Positions 16,378 to 24,499 of a stretch of DNA of 64,000 bases are shown one piece after another. This DNA comes from Streptomyces sp. NBRC 110028 (GTDB taxonomy: Bacteria; Actinomycetota; Actinomycetes; Streptomycetales; Streptomycetaceae), in the NCBI RefSeq assembly GCF_001417735.1, contig NZ_BBUZ01000027.1, positions 186,001 to 250,000 of the forward strand, in the 5' to 3' direction. A program made the translations under genes and the position numbers. Each line of letters begins with the position of its first letter. Position 1 is the stretch's first letter. The notes beneath the pieces were generated by a model that ran no database searches, was not told the DNA's origin, and saw nothing but the letters and a program-made list of their open reading frames with translations.

Positions 16378-17664
16378 ATGGCCATCCCCGCCTGGTTCAC
16401 CGAGGACCGCTTCGGCATGTTCGTCCACTGGGGGCTCTACGCCCTCCCGGCCCGCCACGAGTGGGTGAAGAACCGGGAACGGATCACGGACGAGGACTAC
16501 GACCGGTACTTCCGCCACTTCGAACCGGACCTGTACGACCCCCGCGCCTGGGCCCGCGCCGCCAAGCAGGCCGGAATGAGGTACGTGGTGCTCACCACCA
16601 AGCACCACGACGGCTTCTGCCTGTGGGACTCCAAGCTGACCGACTACACCTCGATGAACACCCCCATCGCCAAGGACCTCGTCGCCGAGTTCGTCGAGGC
16701 CGTGCGCGCCGAGGGGCTGCGCGTCGGCTTCTACCACTCGCTCATCGACTGGCACCACCCCGACTTCGTCGTCGACGGCCTCCACCCGCGCCGCGACGAC
16801 CCGCCGGAGGAGATCGAGCGGCTCAACGAGGGCCGCGACATGGCCAAGTACCGCGCGTACCTGCACGGCCAGGTGGAGGAGCTGCTGACGAACTACGGCC
16901 GCGTCGACTACCTGTTCTACGACTTCTCGTACAAGCGGGGCAGGCACAGCGAGGTCTTCAACGCCAAGGGCGCCCAGGAGTGGGGCTCGGAGGAACTCCT
17001 GGCGCTCACCCGCCGCCTCCAGCCCGGGATCATCGTGAACGACCGGCTCGAAATCCCCGGTGACCTCGTCACACCGGAGCAGTACCAGCCCGACAAGGCC
17101 ATGGAGGTCGACGGCGAGCCGGTGGTGTGGGAGGCGTGCCAGACCCTCAACGGCAGCTGGGGCTACGACCGCGACAACCTCAACGTCAAGAGCGTCGAAC
17201 TCCTGGTCCGGATGCTCATCGACGGCGTCTCGAAGAACGGCAACATGCTGCTGAACGTCGGGCCCACCGGGCGCGGTGACCTGGACCCGACGGCCGTGGC
17301 CACGCTGGAGGGCATCGGGAAGTGGATGTCCCACCACGAGCGCTCGATCCGCGGCGCGGGCCCGGCCCGGTACGAGGCCCCCGTCGACACCCGCTACACC
17401 CGCCGCGGCAACCGCCTCTACCTCCACCTCTTCGCCTGGCCCTTCACCCATGTGCACCTCGCGGGGCTGGGAGGCAAGGTCGAGTACGCGCAGTTCCTGC
17501 ATGACGCGTCCGAGATCCACTACCAGGAGATCGACCCGTCGGCCACGGCCCAGAACACCACGCTCGGCGGCCAGCCCCCGGGGACCCTGACCCTGTCGCT
17601 GCCGGTGGTCCGGCCCGATGTCGCGGTGCCGGTCGTGGAACTCTTCCTCCGCGAGGACGCCTGA
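16378..17664 (+). CDS. Cytoplasmic alpha-L-fucosidase, family GH29
   Basis: A 428-residue protein from ATG 16378, with AAAGGA upstream. It has no signal peptide. The N-terminus (WFTEDRFGMFVHWGLYALPA) and TTKHHDGFCLWDS are hallmarks of GH29. The likely catalytic nucleophile is Asp182 in VDYLFYDFSY. A C-terminal beta-type region covers the last ~90 residues, including YEAPVDTRYTRRGNRLYLH. It releases L-fucose from glycans inside the cell after uptake by the transporter encoded just upstream (33-bp gap). No fucose catabolic genes follow, so these must lie elsewhere. Confidence 0.9.
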   Translation: MAIPAWFTEDRFGMFVHWGLYALPARHEWVKNRERITDEDYDRYFRHFEPDLYDPRAWARAAKQAGMRYVVLTTKHHDGFCLWDSKLTDYTSMNTPIAKDLVAEFVEAVRAEGLRVGFYHSLIDWHHPDFVVDGLHPRRDDPPEEIERLNEGRDMAKYRAYLHGQVEELLTNYGRVDYLFYDFSYKRGRHSEVFNAKGAQEWGSEELLALTRRLQPGIIVNDRLEIPGDLVTPEQYQPDKAMEVDGEPVVWEACQTLNGSWGYDRDNLNVKSVELLVRMLIDGVSKNGNMLLNVGPTGRGDLDPTAVATLEGIGKWMSHHERSIRGAGPARYEAPVDTRYTRRGNRLYLHLFAWPFTHVHLAGLGGKVEYAQFLHDASEIHYQEIDPSATAQNTTLGGQPPGTLTLSLPVVRPDVAVPVVELFLREDA

Positions 17665-17672
17665 CGCGGGCA

Positions 17673-17709
17673 GCACGCCCCCGCCGCCCGGTGAGCGGCG
17701 GGGGCGTGC
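17673..17709. terminator. Terminator between fucosidase and EEP genes
   Basis: A 15-bp perfect stem (17673-17687 with 17695-17709) and a 7-base loop lie between two convergent genes, so it can end both transcripts. Confidence 0.85.
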
Positions 17710-17713
17710 CGGC

Positions 17714-18625
17714 TCACAGCTCCAGCACGGCGTGCACCGGCAGGTGGTCGCTGGGGAACTGGCCGTCCCGGGCGTAGGTGTCGATCGCGGCGTAGCGCGT
17801 CCGTACGCCCGGTGAGGTGAGGATCCAGTCGATCCGGTCGCCGTCGGGGACCAGCGGCTTGTAGCCGTGGAAGGTCCCGTACAGCTTGCCGCGCCGGTCG
17901 GCGGCGTCCCACGCGTCGGTCAGGGAGCCGTCCTTCAGCAGGGTGTCGTAGACGGCGTTGCCGTGGGCGGCCACGTTGAAGTCCCCGGTGACGATGCGGG
18001 GGAGGGCCGGGTCAAGACCGGCGAGCCGGGCGTTGATCAGCCCGGCGGCGCGCTCCCGGGCGTACTGGCTGATGTGGTCCAGATGGGTGTTGAGGGCGTA
18101 GAACCGCCGGTCGGTGGACCGGTCGTGGAAGCGCACCCAGGTGACCATGCGCACCACGGCGCCGCCCCAGGTGTTGGAGCCGATCACATACGGGGTGTCG
18201 GACAGCCAGAAGTGGTCGTACTCCAGCGGCTCCAGCCGTCTGGTGTCGTAGAAGACGGCCATGAACTCGTCGCGGCTGCCACCCGCCCGCCCCGTCCCCA
18301 GCCAGTCGTAGCGCGGGCCGAGGTCGGCGGCGATGTCGCGCAGCTGCCCGTACAGCCCCTCCTGGGTGCCCAGCAGATGGGGTTCGGCACGGCGCAGCAG
18401 CTCCCGCATGACCGGGCGGCGCTGCGCCCAGGAGTTGGGCGGGGTGTCGCCGGCGTAGCGCAGGTTGAAGGTCATGGTGTGCAGTTGTGAGCCGCTCACG
18501 GGGAAGGCCGGGCCGCCCCCGGGGGCGTCGGCCCGGGCCTCGGGCTGGGTGGCGAGCGGTAGGGCGAGGGCCGCGGCGGCCGCGGCGCGCATCCCGTGGC
18601 GACGGCTGAACAGAGGTGCGGGCAT
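17714..18625 (-). CDS. Secreted endonuclease/exonuclease/phosphatase-family hydrolase
   Basis: A 303-residue protein from ATG 18625. The N-terminus FSRRHGMRAAAAAALAL looks like a Tat-type export signal, ending near ARA-DA. The mature domain has EEP (DNase I-like) motifs in order: MTFNLRYAG, LLGTQEG with the metal-binding Glu, NTHLDHIS with the catalytic His, VTGDFNVAAHGNAVY, WILTSP, and SDHLPVHAVL. These enzymes cut phosphodiester or phosphomonoester bonds; whether this one acts on nucleic acids, sphingomyelin or inositol phosphates cannot be told. It is convergent with the fucosidase gene. Confidence 0.88.
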   Translation of the reverse strand: MPAPLFSRRHGMRAAAAAALALPLATQPEARADAPGGGPAFPVSGSQLHTMTFNLRYAGDTPPNSWAQRRPVMRELLRRAEPHLLGTQEGLYGQLRDIAADLGPRYDWLGTGRAGGSRDEFMAVFYDTRRLEPLEYDHFWLSDTPYVIGSNTWGGAVVRMVTWVRFHDRSTDRRFYALNTHLDHISQYARERAAGLINARLAGLDPALPRIVTGDFNVAAHGNAVYDTLLKDGSLTDAWDAADRRGKLYGTFHGYKPLVPDGDRIDWILTSPGVRTRYAAIDTYARDGQFPSDHLPVHAVLEL

Positions 18626-19196
18626 GGCTCCTCCAGGGGTCCGGCGTTGACATCAGTATCAGGCCGTCCGGGGGGAATGAAGTGGCCTGCGGGAGCCGTG
18701 AGTTGAAACGTACGGAGTCCGGCAGGGATACGGCCGCGCACCGAACCCTCAGCGGGCGAGGGGGAATTCCGGCAGCCGGGGGTGTGGAGCCACGCGGTGA
18801 ACAGCTCGTCCATTGGCCGCGCCGCATGGCGCCCGGCCAGCGCGGTACGCCGAGCAGGCGGTTTACCCAGCGTTAACAGCAGCCCCGGCGTTACGGAGCG
18901 TCCACGGCCCCGGGCGGTGGCCGCGCGGCCGGGTGCCCCGCCGCCCCCGGCCCGCCGCCGTCCTTCGCGCAATGTGCCTGATGGAAGCCGGTTTCCCGGC
19001 CGCGGTGCGGGGCTCGCCGTACGCGTTCGCCGCGGCCGGTGATCCTGTGTCCGGACTCAGCGACCCCGGGCCGGGTGGACCACATCCGGCCACGGCCCGC
19101 AGCGGGACGTCGCTTGGCCGATCGTTCCAATCCCGCCCCGGCATCCTGGCCGATGCGCGCACGAGGCCGGTCCGGCGGTGGGCCTCGAAGCGGTGA
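18626..19196. other. 571-bp non-coding region
   Basis: No frame here has consistent coding composition. AT-richer patches (near 18660-18720 and 18860-18880) may hold the promoter of the minus-strand EEP gene. The region ends at a gene remnant, which suggests it is partly a deletion scar. Confidence 0.4.
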
Positions 19197-19336
19197 TTCG
19201 CCGAGGACATCACCGAGCCGTTCGTCCTGGTCGCCGGCCACCTGCCGGTGCCCACCACGCCCGGCATCGGCATCTCCCCGCTGCCGGACACCCCCGCCCG
19301 CTTCACCACGGCCACCCGGGTGCTGTACGCCCGGTG
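19197..19336 (+). pseudogene. C-terminal remnant of an enolase-superfamily enzyme
   Basis: About 46 codons ending at TGA 19336 have the strong G/C third-position bias of real genes, but they begin abruptly after a TGA and have no start codon. The text (EDITEPFVLVAGHLPVPTTP, then GIGISPLPD) matches the C-terminal end of mandelate racemase/muconate-lactonizing-type enolase-superfamily proteins, where a VPxxPGxGI segment is common. The rest of the gene is missing upstream. This is recognition from memory, so the subfamily is uncertain. Confidence 0.45.
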
Positions 19337-19349
19337 AACGGCGTCTGCC

Positions 19350-20195
19350 ATGATCGGCGGCATGGACAGCGCGCACGGCGGAGCCGGCAGGGCCGACGAG
19401 GACCGGGGCTATCTGCTGGACAACCGGCAGACCGAGGCGGGCATCCGGTTCGGTGCCCTGGCCGAGCTGTTCGACCCGGGCACCTTCCGCCACATCGACC
19501 GGCTCGGCATCGGCCCGGGCATGCGCTGCTGGGAGGTCGGCGCCGGCGGGCCCTCCGTCCCCGAGGGTCTGGCGGAACGGGTCGGGCCCACCGGGCAGGT
19601 GATCGCCACCGACATCGACGTGTCCTGGACCCGCACCACGGACACCGGTCCCGGCCGGGTGATCGAGGTGCTGCGCCATGACGTGGCCGTCGACCCGCCG
19701 CCGCCCGGACCCTTCGACCTGGTGCACGCCCGTCTGGTGCTGGTGCACGTCCCCGACCGGGCCGAGGCCCTGCGCCGGATGATCGAGGCGCTGCGGCCCG
19801 GCGGATGGCTGCTCCTGGAGGACGCCGACCCCGGGCTCCAGCCGCTGCTGTGCCCGGACGAGTCCGGCCCCGAACAGCGCCTCGCCAACCGGCTGCGGTC
19901 CGGTTTCCGCGAGCTGATGGCGGCGCGCGGCGCGGATCTGGGGTACGGGCGCACCCTGCCCCGGCTGCTGCGCGAGGCCGGTCTCGAAGAGGTGAGCGCC
20001 GACGCGTACTTCCCCATCGCCTCACCGGCCTGCACGGTCCTGGAGGCCGCCACCGTGCGGCAGATCCGCGACCGGCTGGTGGCCGCGGGCCTGGCCACCG
20101 ACGAGGAGATCGACCGGCACCTGGAACACGTCGCCACCGGACGCCTCGACCTGGCCACCGCTCCCATGGTGTCCGCCTGGGCGCGCCGCCCCTGA
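19350..20195 (+). CDS. SAM-dependent methyltransferase
   Basis: A 281-residue protein starting at ATG 19350 (a second in-frame ATG at 19362 is possible; neither has a strong binding site). The class I methyltransferase fold is visible: motif I is GMRCWEVGAGGPSVPEGLAE, strand 2 ends in IATDIDVSW, motif II region is PFDLVHARLVLVHVPD, followed by LRPGGWLLLEDADPG. This pattern is like small-molecule (ubiquinone/menaquinone- or polyketide-type) O- or C-methyltransferases. No pathway genes flank it. Confidence 0.8.
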   Translation: MIGGMDSAHGGAGRADEDRGYLLDNRQTEAGIRFGALAELFDPGTFRHIDRLGIGPGMRCWEVGAGGPSVPEGLAERVGPTGQVIATDIDVSWTRTTDTGPGRVIEVLRHDVAVDPPPPGPFDLVHARLVLVHVPDRAEALRRMIEALRPGGWLLLEDADPGLQPLLCPDESGPEQRLANRLRSGFRELMAARGADLGYGRTLPRLLREAGLEEVSADAYFPIASPACTVLEAATVRQIRDRLVAAGLATDEEIDRHLEHVATGRLDLATAPMVSAWARRP

Positions 20196-20213
20196 GACCC
20201 ATGCTGACCCCGT

Positions 20214-21713
20214 CTATCTCAGCCAGCCGAACGACAGCCGCACGGCCCGCTGCCAGTTCTCGTACTCGGTCTGCCGCCGCCCCGGATCCATCGTGGGCAG
20301 CCATTGCCCGGCCCGGTGCCAGTTGCGGCGCAGCCCCTCCAGGTCCGGCCAGTAGCCGACGGCCAGCCCCGCGGCGTACGCGGCGCCCAGGGACACGGTC
20401 TCCGACACCATCGGCCGCACCACCGGCACGTCGAGCACATCGGCCAGGAACTGCATCAGCAGGTTGTTCGCCGTCATGCCGCCGTCGACCTTCAGCGCCT
20501 TCAGCGGCTCGGGCGAGTCGGCGTTCATGGCGTCGACGACCTCGCGGGTCTGCCAGCCGGTGGCCTCCAGCACCGCGCGGGCGAGATGGCCCTTGGTGAT
20601 GTACGAGGTGAGCCCGACGATGACGCCGCGCGCGTCGCTGCGCCAGTGCGGGGCGAACAGGCCGGAGAAGGCGGGCACGATGTAGCAGCCGCCGTTGTCC
20701 TCGACGCTGCGGGCCAGGGTCTCGATCTCCGGCGCGCTGTGGATCAGACCCAGCCGGTCGCGGAACCACTGCACCAGCGACCCGGTGACCGCGATCGGCC
20801 CCTCCAGGGCGTAGACGGGCGGCTCGTCGCCGACCTTGTAGCCCACGGTGGTGAGCAGCCCGTGCCGGGAGCGGACCAGGCGGGTGCCGGTGTTGAGCAG
20901 CAGGAAGCTGCCGGTGCCGTACGTGCACTTGGCCTCGCCGGGCGCGAAGCAGGTCTGCCCGAACAGCGCCGCCTGCTGGTCGCCGAGGGCGGCGCCGATC
21001 CGCACACCCGGCAGCACCGCCTTCGCCACCCCGTAGCCCTCGGCCGAGGGGCGGATGTCGGGCAGCATCGCGCGGGGCACGCCGAAGTACGACAGCAGCT
21101 CGTCGTCCCAGGTGAGGGTGCGGATGTTCATCAGCATGGTGCGGCTGGCGTTGGTGGCGTCGGTGATGTGCAGACCGCCGGAGGGACCGCCGGTGAGGTT
21201 CCAGATCAGCCAGCTCTCCATCGTGCCGAACAGCACCTCGCCGCGCTCCGCTCGCTCCCGCAACCCCTCGACGTGGTCGAACAGCCAGCGGATGCGGGGC
21301 GCGGAGAAGTAGGTGGCGGGGGAGAGCCCGCAGCGGTCGAGGAAGAAGTCGTCACCGGTGCCGCGCCGCAGCTCCTGCACGAGCGCGTCGGTGCGGGTGT
21401 CCTGCCAGATGATCGCGTTGCCCACGGGACGGCCCGTACGGCGGTCCCACACCACCGTGGTCTCGCGCTGATTGGCGATGCCGATCGCCGCGATCTGTTC
21501 GGGTCCGGCGCCCGCGTCCCGCAGCGCCCGCGGCACCACCCGGCGCAGATTGGACCAGATCTCGGCGGGGTCGTGCTCCACCCAGCCGGGCCTGGCGTAG
21601 TGCTGCCGGTGTTCCCGCTGGGCGACGGACGCCAGCCGCCCCTGGTGGTCGAAGAGGATGCACCGGGTGGACATGGTGCCCTGGTCGATGGACATCACAT
21701 AGCGTTCAACCAT
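20214..21713 (-). CDS. glpK: Glycerol kinase
   Basis: A 499-residue FGGY-family kinase, the usual length. It phosphorylates glycerol to glycerol 3-phosphate in the cytoplasm. Family marks include the phosphate-binding loop at the N-terminus (SIDQGTMSTR), HYARPGWVEHDPAEIWSN, NQRETTVVWDRRTGRP, WLIWNLTGG and the DGGMTANNLLMQFLADVLD segment near the C-terminus. In most glycerol kinases the loop reads DQGTTSxR; here the second Thr is Met, a change worth noting because the loop binds ATP phosphates. The gene lies 42 bp after an IclR regulator in the same direction, with no glycerol facilitator or glycerol-3-phosphate dehydrogenase gene next to it. Confidence 0.9.
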   Translation of the reverse strand: MVERYVMSIDQGTMSTRCILFDHQGRLASVAQREHRQHYARPGWVEHDPAEIWSNLRRVVPRALRDAGAGPEQIAAIGIANQRETTVVWDRRTGRPVGNAIIWQDTRTDALVQELRRGTGDDFFLDRCGLSPATYFSAPRIRWLFDHVEGLRERAERGEVLFGTMESWLIWNLTGGPSGGLHITDATNASRTMLMNIRTLTWDDELLSYFGVPRAMLPDIRPSAEGYGVAKAVLPGVRIGAALGDQQAALFGQTCFAPGEAKCTYGTGSFLLLNTGTRLVRSRHGLLTTVGYKVGDEPPVYALEGPIAVTGSLVQWFRDRLGLIHSAPEIETLARSVEDNGGCYIVPAFSGLFAPHWRSDARGVIVGLTSYITKGHLARAVLEATGWQTREVVDAMNADSPEPLKALKVDGGMTANNLLMQFLADVLDVPVVRPMVSETVSLGAAYAAGLAVGYWPDLEGLRRNWHRAGQWLPTMDPGRRQTEYENWQRAVRLSFGWLR

Positions 21714-21755
21714 GGCCTTGCCTGCCTTCGAGCGGATACGAGCAGGACATGGGGG

Positions 21756-22523
21756 TCACCAGCGGGCCGCGCCGAGGTCACGGGAGATGGCCCGTGCGGC
21801 GTCCCGGGTCAGGCCGACCAGTGACGGCTGGGGCCGGCCCTTGCTGTCGCAGACGCGTTCCACGGTGCCGGACACGCCGACGGCGCCGATGACCAGGCCG
21901 CCCTGGCCGCGTATCGGTACCGCGATGTCCGCCTCACCCATGACGGTTTCCTGGACCGCGGCGGCCCATCCCGCCTCCCGGATCTCGCCCAGCGCCTGGT
22001 TCAGCGCCTGCGGGGAGATCAGCGTGTGCCGCGTGTAGCTCTCCGGCTCCGCCTCCAGCAGCGGCTCCACCGGCGTCGCCCCGAACGCCAGCAGGACCTT
22101 GCCCAGGGCGCTGGCGTGCAGCGGCAGCAGCGAGCCGACGTCCAGGGTCTGGAAGGTGTCGTCGGGCCGGAAGACATGGTGGACGATGAGCACCTTGCCC
22201 TCCAGCGGCACCCCGAGACGGACCGCCTCCCCGCTGCGGGCGGCCAGGGCGTCGGCCCAGTTGAGGGAGCGGGACCGCAGCTCGTTGATGTCGAGGTAGC
22301 TGGTCCCCAGGTGCAGCAGCGCCGCGCCGAGCTGGTACTTTCCGGTGGCCCTGTCCTGTTCGACGAAGTCGACGCTCTGCAGGGTGCGCAGAATGCCGTG
22401 GGCGGTGCCCTTCGCCAGGCCCAGCGAGGCGGCCACCTCGCCCAGCCCGAGCCGACCGGAGCCCTGGGCGAGCAGCCGCAGGATCGCCGCCGCCCGCTCG
22501 ATGGACTGCACCGGGCCGGCCAT
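21756..22523 (-). CDS. IclR-family regulator, GylR-like
   Basis: A 255-residue protein. I chose ATG 22523, giving MAGPVQSIERAAAILRLLAQ, the common start of GylR-type regulators; a GTG further upstream is possible. The winged helix-turn-helix covers about residues 5-65 (SLGLAKGTAHGILRTLQ), followed by the IclR effector domain with RSGEAVRLGVPLEGKVLIVHH-type text and the C-terminal GAVGVSGTVERV. It is immediately upstream of the glycerol kinase gene and probably controls it in response to glycerol or glycerol 3-phosphate, as GylR does for the glycerol operon in Streptomyces coelicolor. Confidence 0.85.
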   Translation of the reverse strand: MAGPVQSIERAAAILRLLAQGSGRLGLGEVAASLGLAKGTAHGILRTLQSVDFVEQDRATGKYQLGAALLHLGTSYLDINELRSRSLNWADALAARSGEAVRLGVPLEGKVLIVHHVFRPDDTFQTLDVGSLLPLHASALGKVLLAFGATPVEPLLEAEPESYTRHTLISPQALNQALGEIREAGWAAAVQETVMGEADIAVPIRGQGGLVIGAVGVSGTVERVCDSKGRPQPSLVGLTRDAARAISRDLGAARW

Positions 22524-22676
22524 GACGTGATCGTAGCTCTTCGGGCATGTGTTCACCCCCGGGCGGGAACGTTCGGTAATGCCGACCAGGATTCGTTGAC
22601 CCCGCCGGTCGTCGCCCATAGCGTCCGTACCAGGACATGAGGAACGGGACCGGCGGACCATCCGGAAGGAGGAGAT

Positions 22677-23111
22677 ATGACGGATCAGCTGACCATCCCC
22701 TGGACCGGTGGCGCATACGTCGATCATCACTTTCCGGTGCCGCATCTCCAGGAGGCCGTCGCCACCGTGCGGCGGCGGGCGCACGCGCTGCTGGCCGACT
22801 GGGGGCTGGCCGCCGACACCCTGGAGGACGCGCTGCTGGTGGTCTCGGAACTGATCACCAACGCGGTCCTGCACGCCCTGCCCCCGGCCGTTCTGCGGCT
22901 GCGCTGGAGCGAGGCCAAGGAGTGCGGCACCCTGCACATCGCGGTCACCGACGGCGGACCGGTGCCCAGCGGGCCCGGCTCGTCGGAGGAGGTCGAGCCC
23001 GATGAACACGGGCGCGGGCTCGGCATCGTCACCGCGCTCTCGGCCCGCCACGGCACCCACCCGGGCCGCGGGGGAGCCGTCACCCGGTGGGCGGAGCTGC
23101 CCGTCGGCTGA
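22677..23111 (+). CDS. RsbW-like ATP-binding anti-sigma-type serine kinase
   Basis: A 144-residue single-domain HATPase_c protein behind AGGAGGAG. The N box is ELITNAVLHA, the G1 region is AVTDGGPVP, and the G2 region is DEHGRGLGIVTALSARHGTH. These small kinases, abundant in Streptomyces, bind or phosphorylate anti-sigma-factor antagonists or sigma factors. It converges on a PP2C-type phosphatase gene (23-bp gap), the other usual component of partner-switching control, but the two are not co-transcribed. Confidence 0.85.
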   Translation: MTDQLTIPWTGGAYVDHHFPVPHLQEAVATVRRRAHALLADWGLAADTLEDALLVVSELITNAVLHALPPAVLRLRWSEAKECGTLHIAVTDGGPVPSGPGSSEEVEPDEHGRGLGIVTALSARHGTHPGRGGAVTRWAELPVG

Positions 23112-23134
23112 CCGGTGCGCGGCGGCGGCCCGGT

Positions 23135-24253
23135 TCACTGGCGCTCGTGCGGGGAGATGGCGAGGACGGCGACGTCGTCGGTGAGCGCCCGGGCGTGGGC
23201 CGGCAGATCCGTGTTGAGGAACTCGACGACGTCGATGGGCTCCGGGGGCGGGGCCTCGGCGAACCGGGCGCGCAGCCGGTCCAGGAGGGGGTAGAAGGCC
23301 CCCGTCGCATCGCGGGCCTCGATCAGCCCGTCGGTGCACAGCAGCAGCACGTCGCCGCGCAGGAAGCGGTGGTGCACGGGCACCGGGCTCTCGTGCGCCA
23401 GTGAGCCCAGCCCCAGCGGCAGGGACGGCGGCCCGTTCAGCGTCATCACCTCGCCCCGGGAGATCAGGATGGGCTCGATGTGCCCGTGGTTGATCACCGT
23501 CAGCCGGTGCGCGAGCGGGTCGTACTCGATCAGCGCGGCGGTGACGAACAGCTCGTCGTCCGGGATCTCCGCGGCCTCCCGCGCCATCCGGCTCTCCAGC
23601 CGGGCACAGACCTGCCGCAGATCCCCGGGTTCGTAGACGGCCTGGCGGAAGCCGCCGAGCACATCGGCGACGGTACGGACCGCCTGCAGCCCCTTGCCCC
23701 GGACATCGCCGATGATGGCCCGCTCCCCGGTCCGGGTGGCGCGGATGTCGAAGAGATCACCGCCGATCATGGTCCCGGCCTCGGCGGGGCGGTAGAGCCC
23801 GGCCGTCAGCACATGGCCGACCTCGTGCGGCAGCGGCCGCAGCAGGGTGCGCATCAGGGCCTCGGTCACCGAGGCCGCCTGCACCAGCTGCTTCTCCTGG
23901 CGCTCGCGGTGGGCGGCCAGCGCGGTGCCGAGGGCGCCGACCAGGGCGGTGGAGACGTACGAGGCGACGTAGTGGCGGTCCCACAGATAGCCGACGCTGC
24001 GGCCCGCGCAGCACGGGGTCCCGGCCAGCACCCCCTCGAAGGCCACGGTGAACAGCGTGACACCGGCGACCCCGACCGGGCCGAGCGTGAACGCGGCCAC
24101 CACCGGCAGGGCGATGAGCAGGAAGCTCACCGGCCACTGGACGGGGGTCACCGGCTCGATCGCCAGGATCGCCGCCACATACAGGATCGGCAGCCAGCGC
24201 AGCCAGGTCGGGGGAGCGGGCACGCCCGGCAGCGTGTTCCCGGACTGCGTCAT
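23135..24253 (-). CDS. Membrane-anchored PP2C/SpoIIE-type serine phosphatase
   Basis: About 372 residues. I chose ATG 24253 (or GTG 24256), set by AGGAG just upstream; an in-frame GTG at 24280 lies further out. The N-terminal ~105 residues have three to four transmembrane helices, then a short basic coiled segment (RERQEKQLVQAAS). The C-terminal SpoIIE domain has AGTMIGGDLFDI, IIGDVRGKGLQAVRTVADVL, LLLCTDGLIEARD and DDVAVLAI, with the metal-binding aspartates in place. It dephosphorylates anti-sigma antagonists. It follows a P450-ferredoxin pair on the same strand (33-bp gap). Confidence 0.88.
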   Translation of the reverse strand: MTQSGNTLPGVPAPPTWLRWLPILYVAAILAIEPVTPVQWPVSFLLIALPVVAAFTLGPVGVAGVTLFTVAFEGVLAGTPCCAGRSVGYLWDRHYVASYVSTALVGALGTALAAHRERQEKQLVQAASVTEALMRTLLRPLPHEVGHVLTAGLYRPAEAGTMIGGDLFDIRATRTGERAIIGDVRGKGLQAVRTVADVLGGFRQAVYEPGDLRQVCARLESRMAREAAEIPDDELFVTAALIEYDPLAHRLTVINHGHIEPILISRGEVMTLNGPPSLPLGLGSLAHESPVPVHHRFLRGDVLLLCTDGLIEARDATGAFYPLLDRLRARFAEAPPPEPIDVVEFLNTDLPAHARALTDDVAVLAISPHERQ

Positions 24254-24286
24254 CACGCTCCTGGGCTCCTTGGAGCGCACGGTGCG

Positions 24287-24499
24287 CTAGCCCTCCTCCG
24301 GCTCGTCGCCCACGACGCGGATGACGCTGTTCGGGCAGAGCCGCGCGGCCAGCCGGGCCTTCCCGCGCAGCGCGGGCCCGGGACGGTCGTCCAGGACGAC
24401 GACCATGCCGTCGTCCTCGGACTGGTCGAACAGCTCCGGTGCGTGCAGGGCGCACCGCCCGGCGCCCCGGCACCGGGCGCGGTCCACCTCGACGCGCAT
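24287..24499 (-). CDS. [3Fe-4S] ferredoxin, partner of the adjacent P450
   Basis: A 70-residue protein from ATG 24499, overlapping the P450 stop codon by one base (TGATG). It has the CxxxxxC...CP pattern of actinobacterial P450 ferredoxins (ARCRGAGRCALHAPELFD, then LCPNSVIRV). The spacing with a non-cysteine at the second cluster position fits a 3Fe-4S rather than 4Fe-4S cluster. It donates electrons to the P450 encoded just upstream; no ferredoxin reductase is nearby. Confidence 0.9.
   Translation of the reverse strand: MRVEVDRARCRGAGRCALHAPELFDQSEDDGMVVVLDDRPGPALRGKARLAARLCPNSVIRVVGDEPEEG

Noticed and set aside
18863..19363. Minus-strand frame in the gap before the second methyltransferase
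   Set aside because: Antisense to the enolase-type remnant, whose codon bias is much stronger; no binding site or domain seen.
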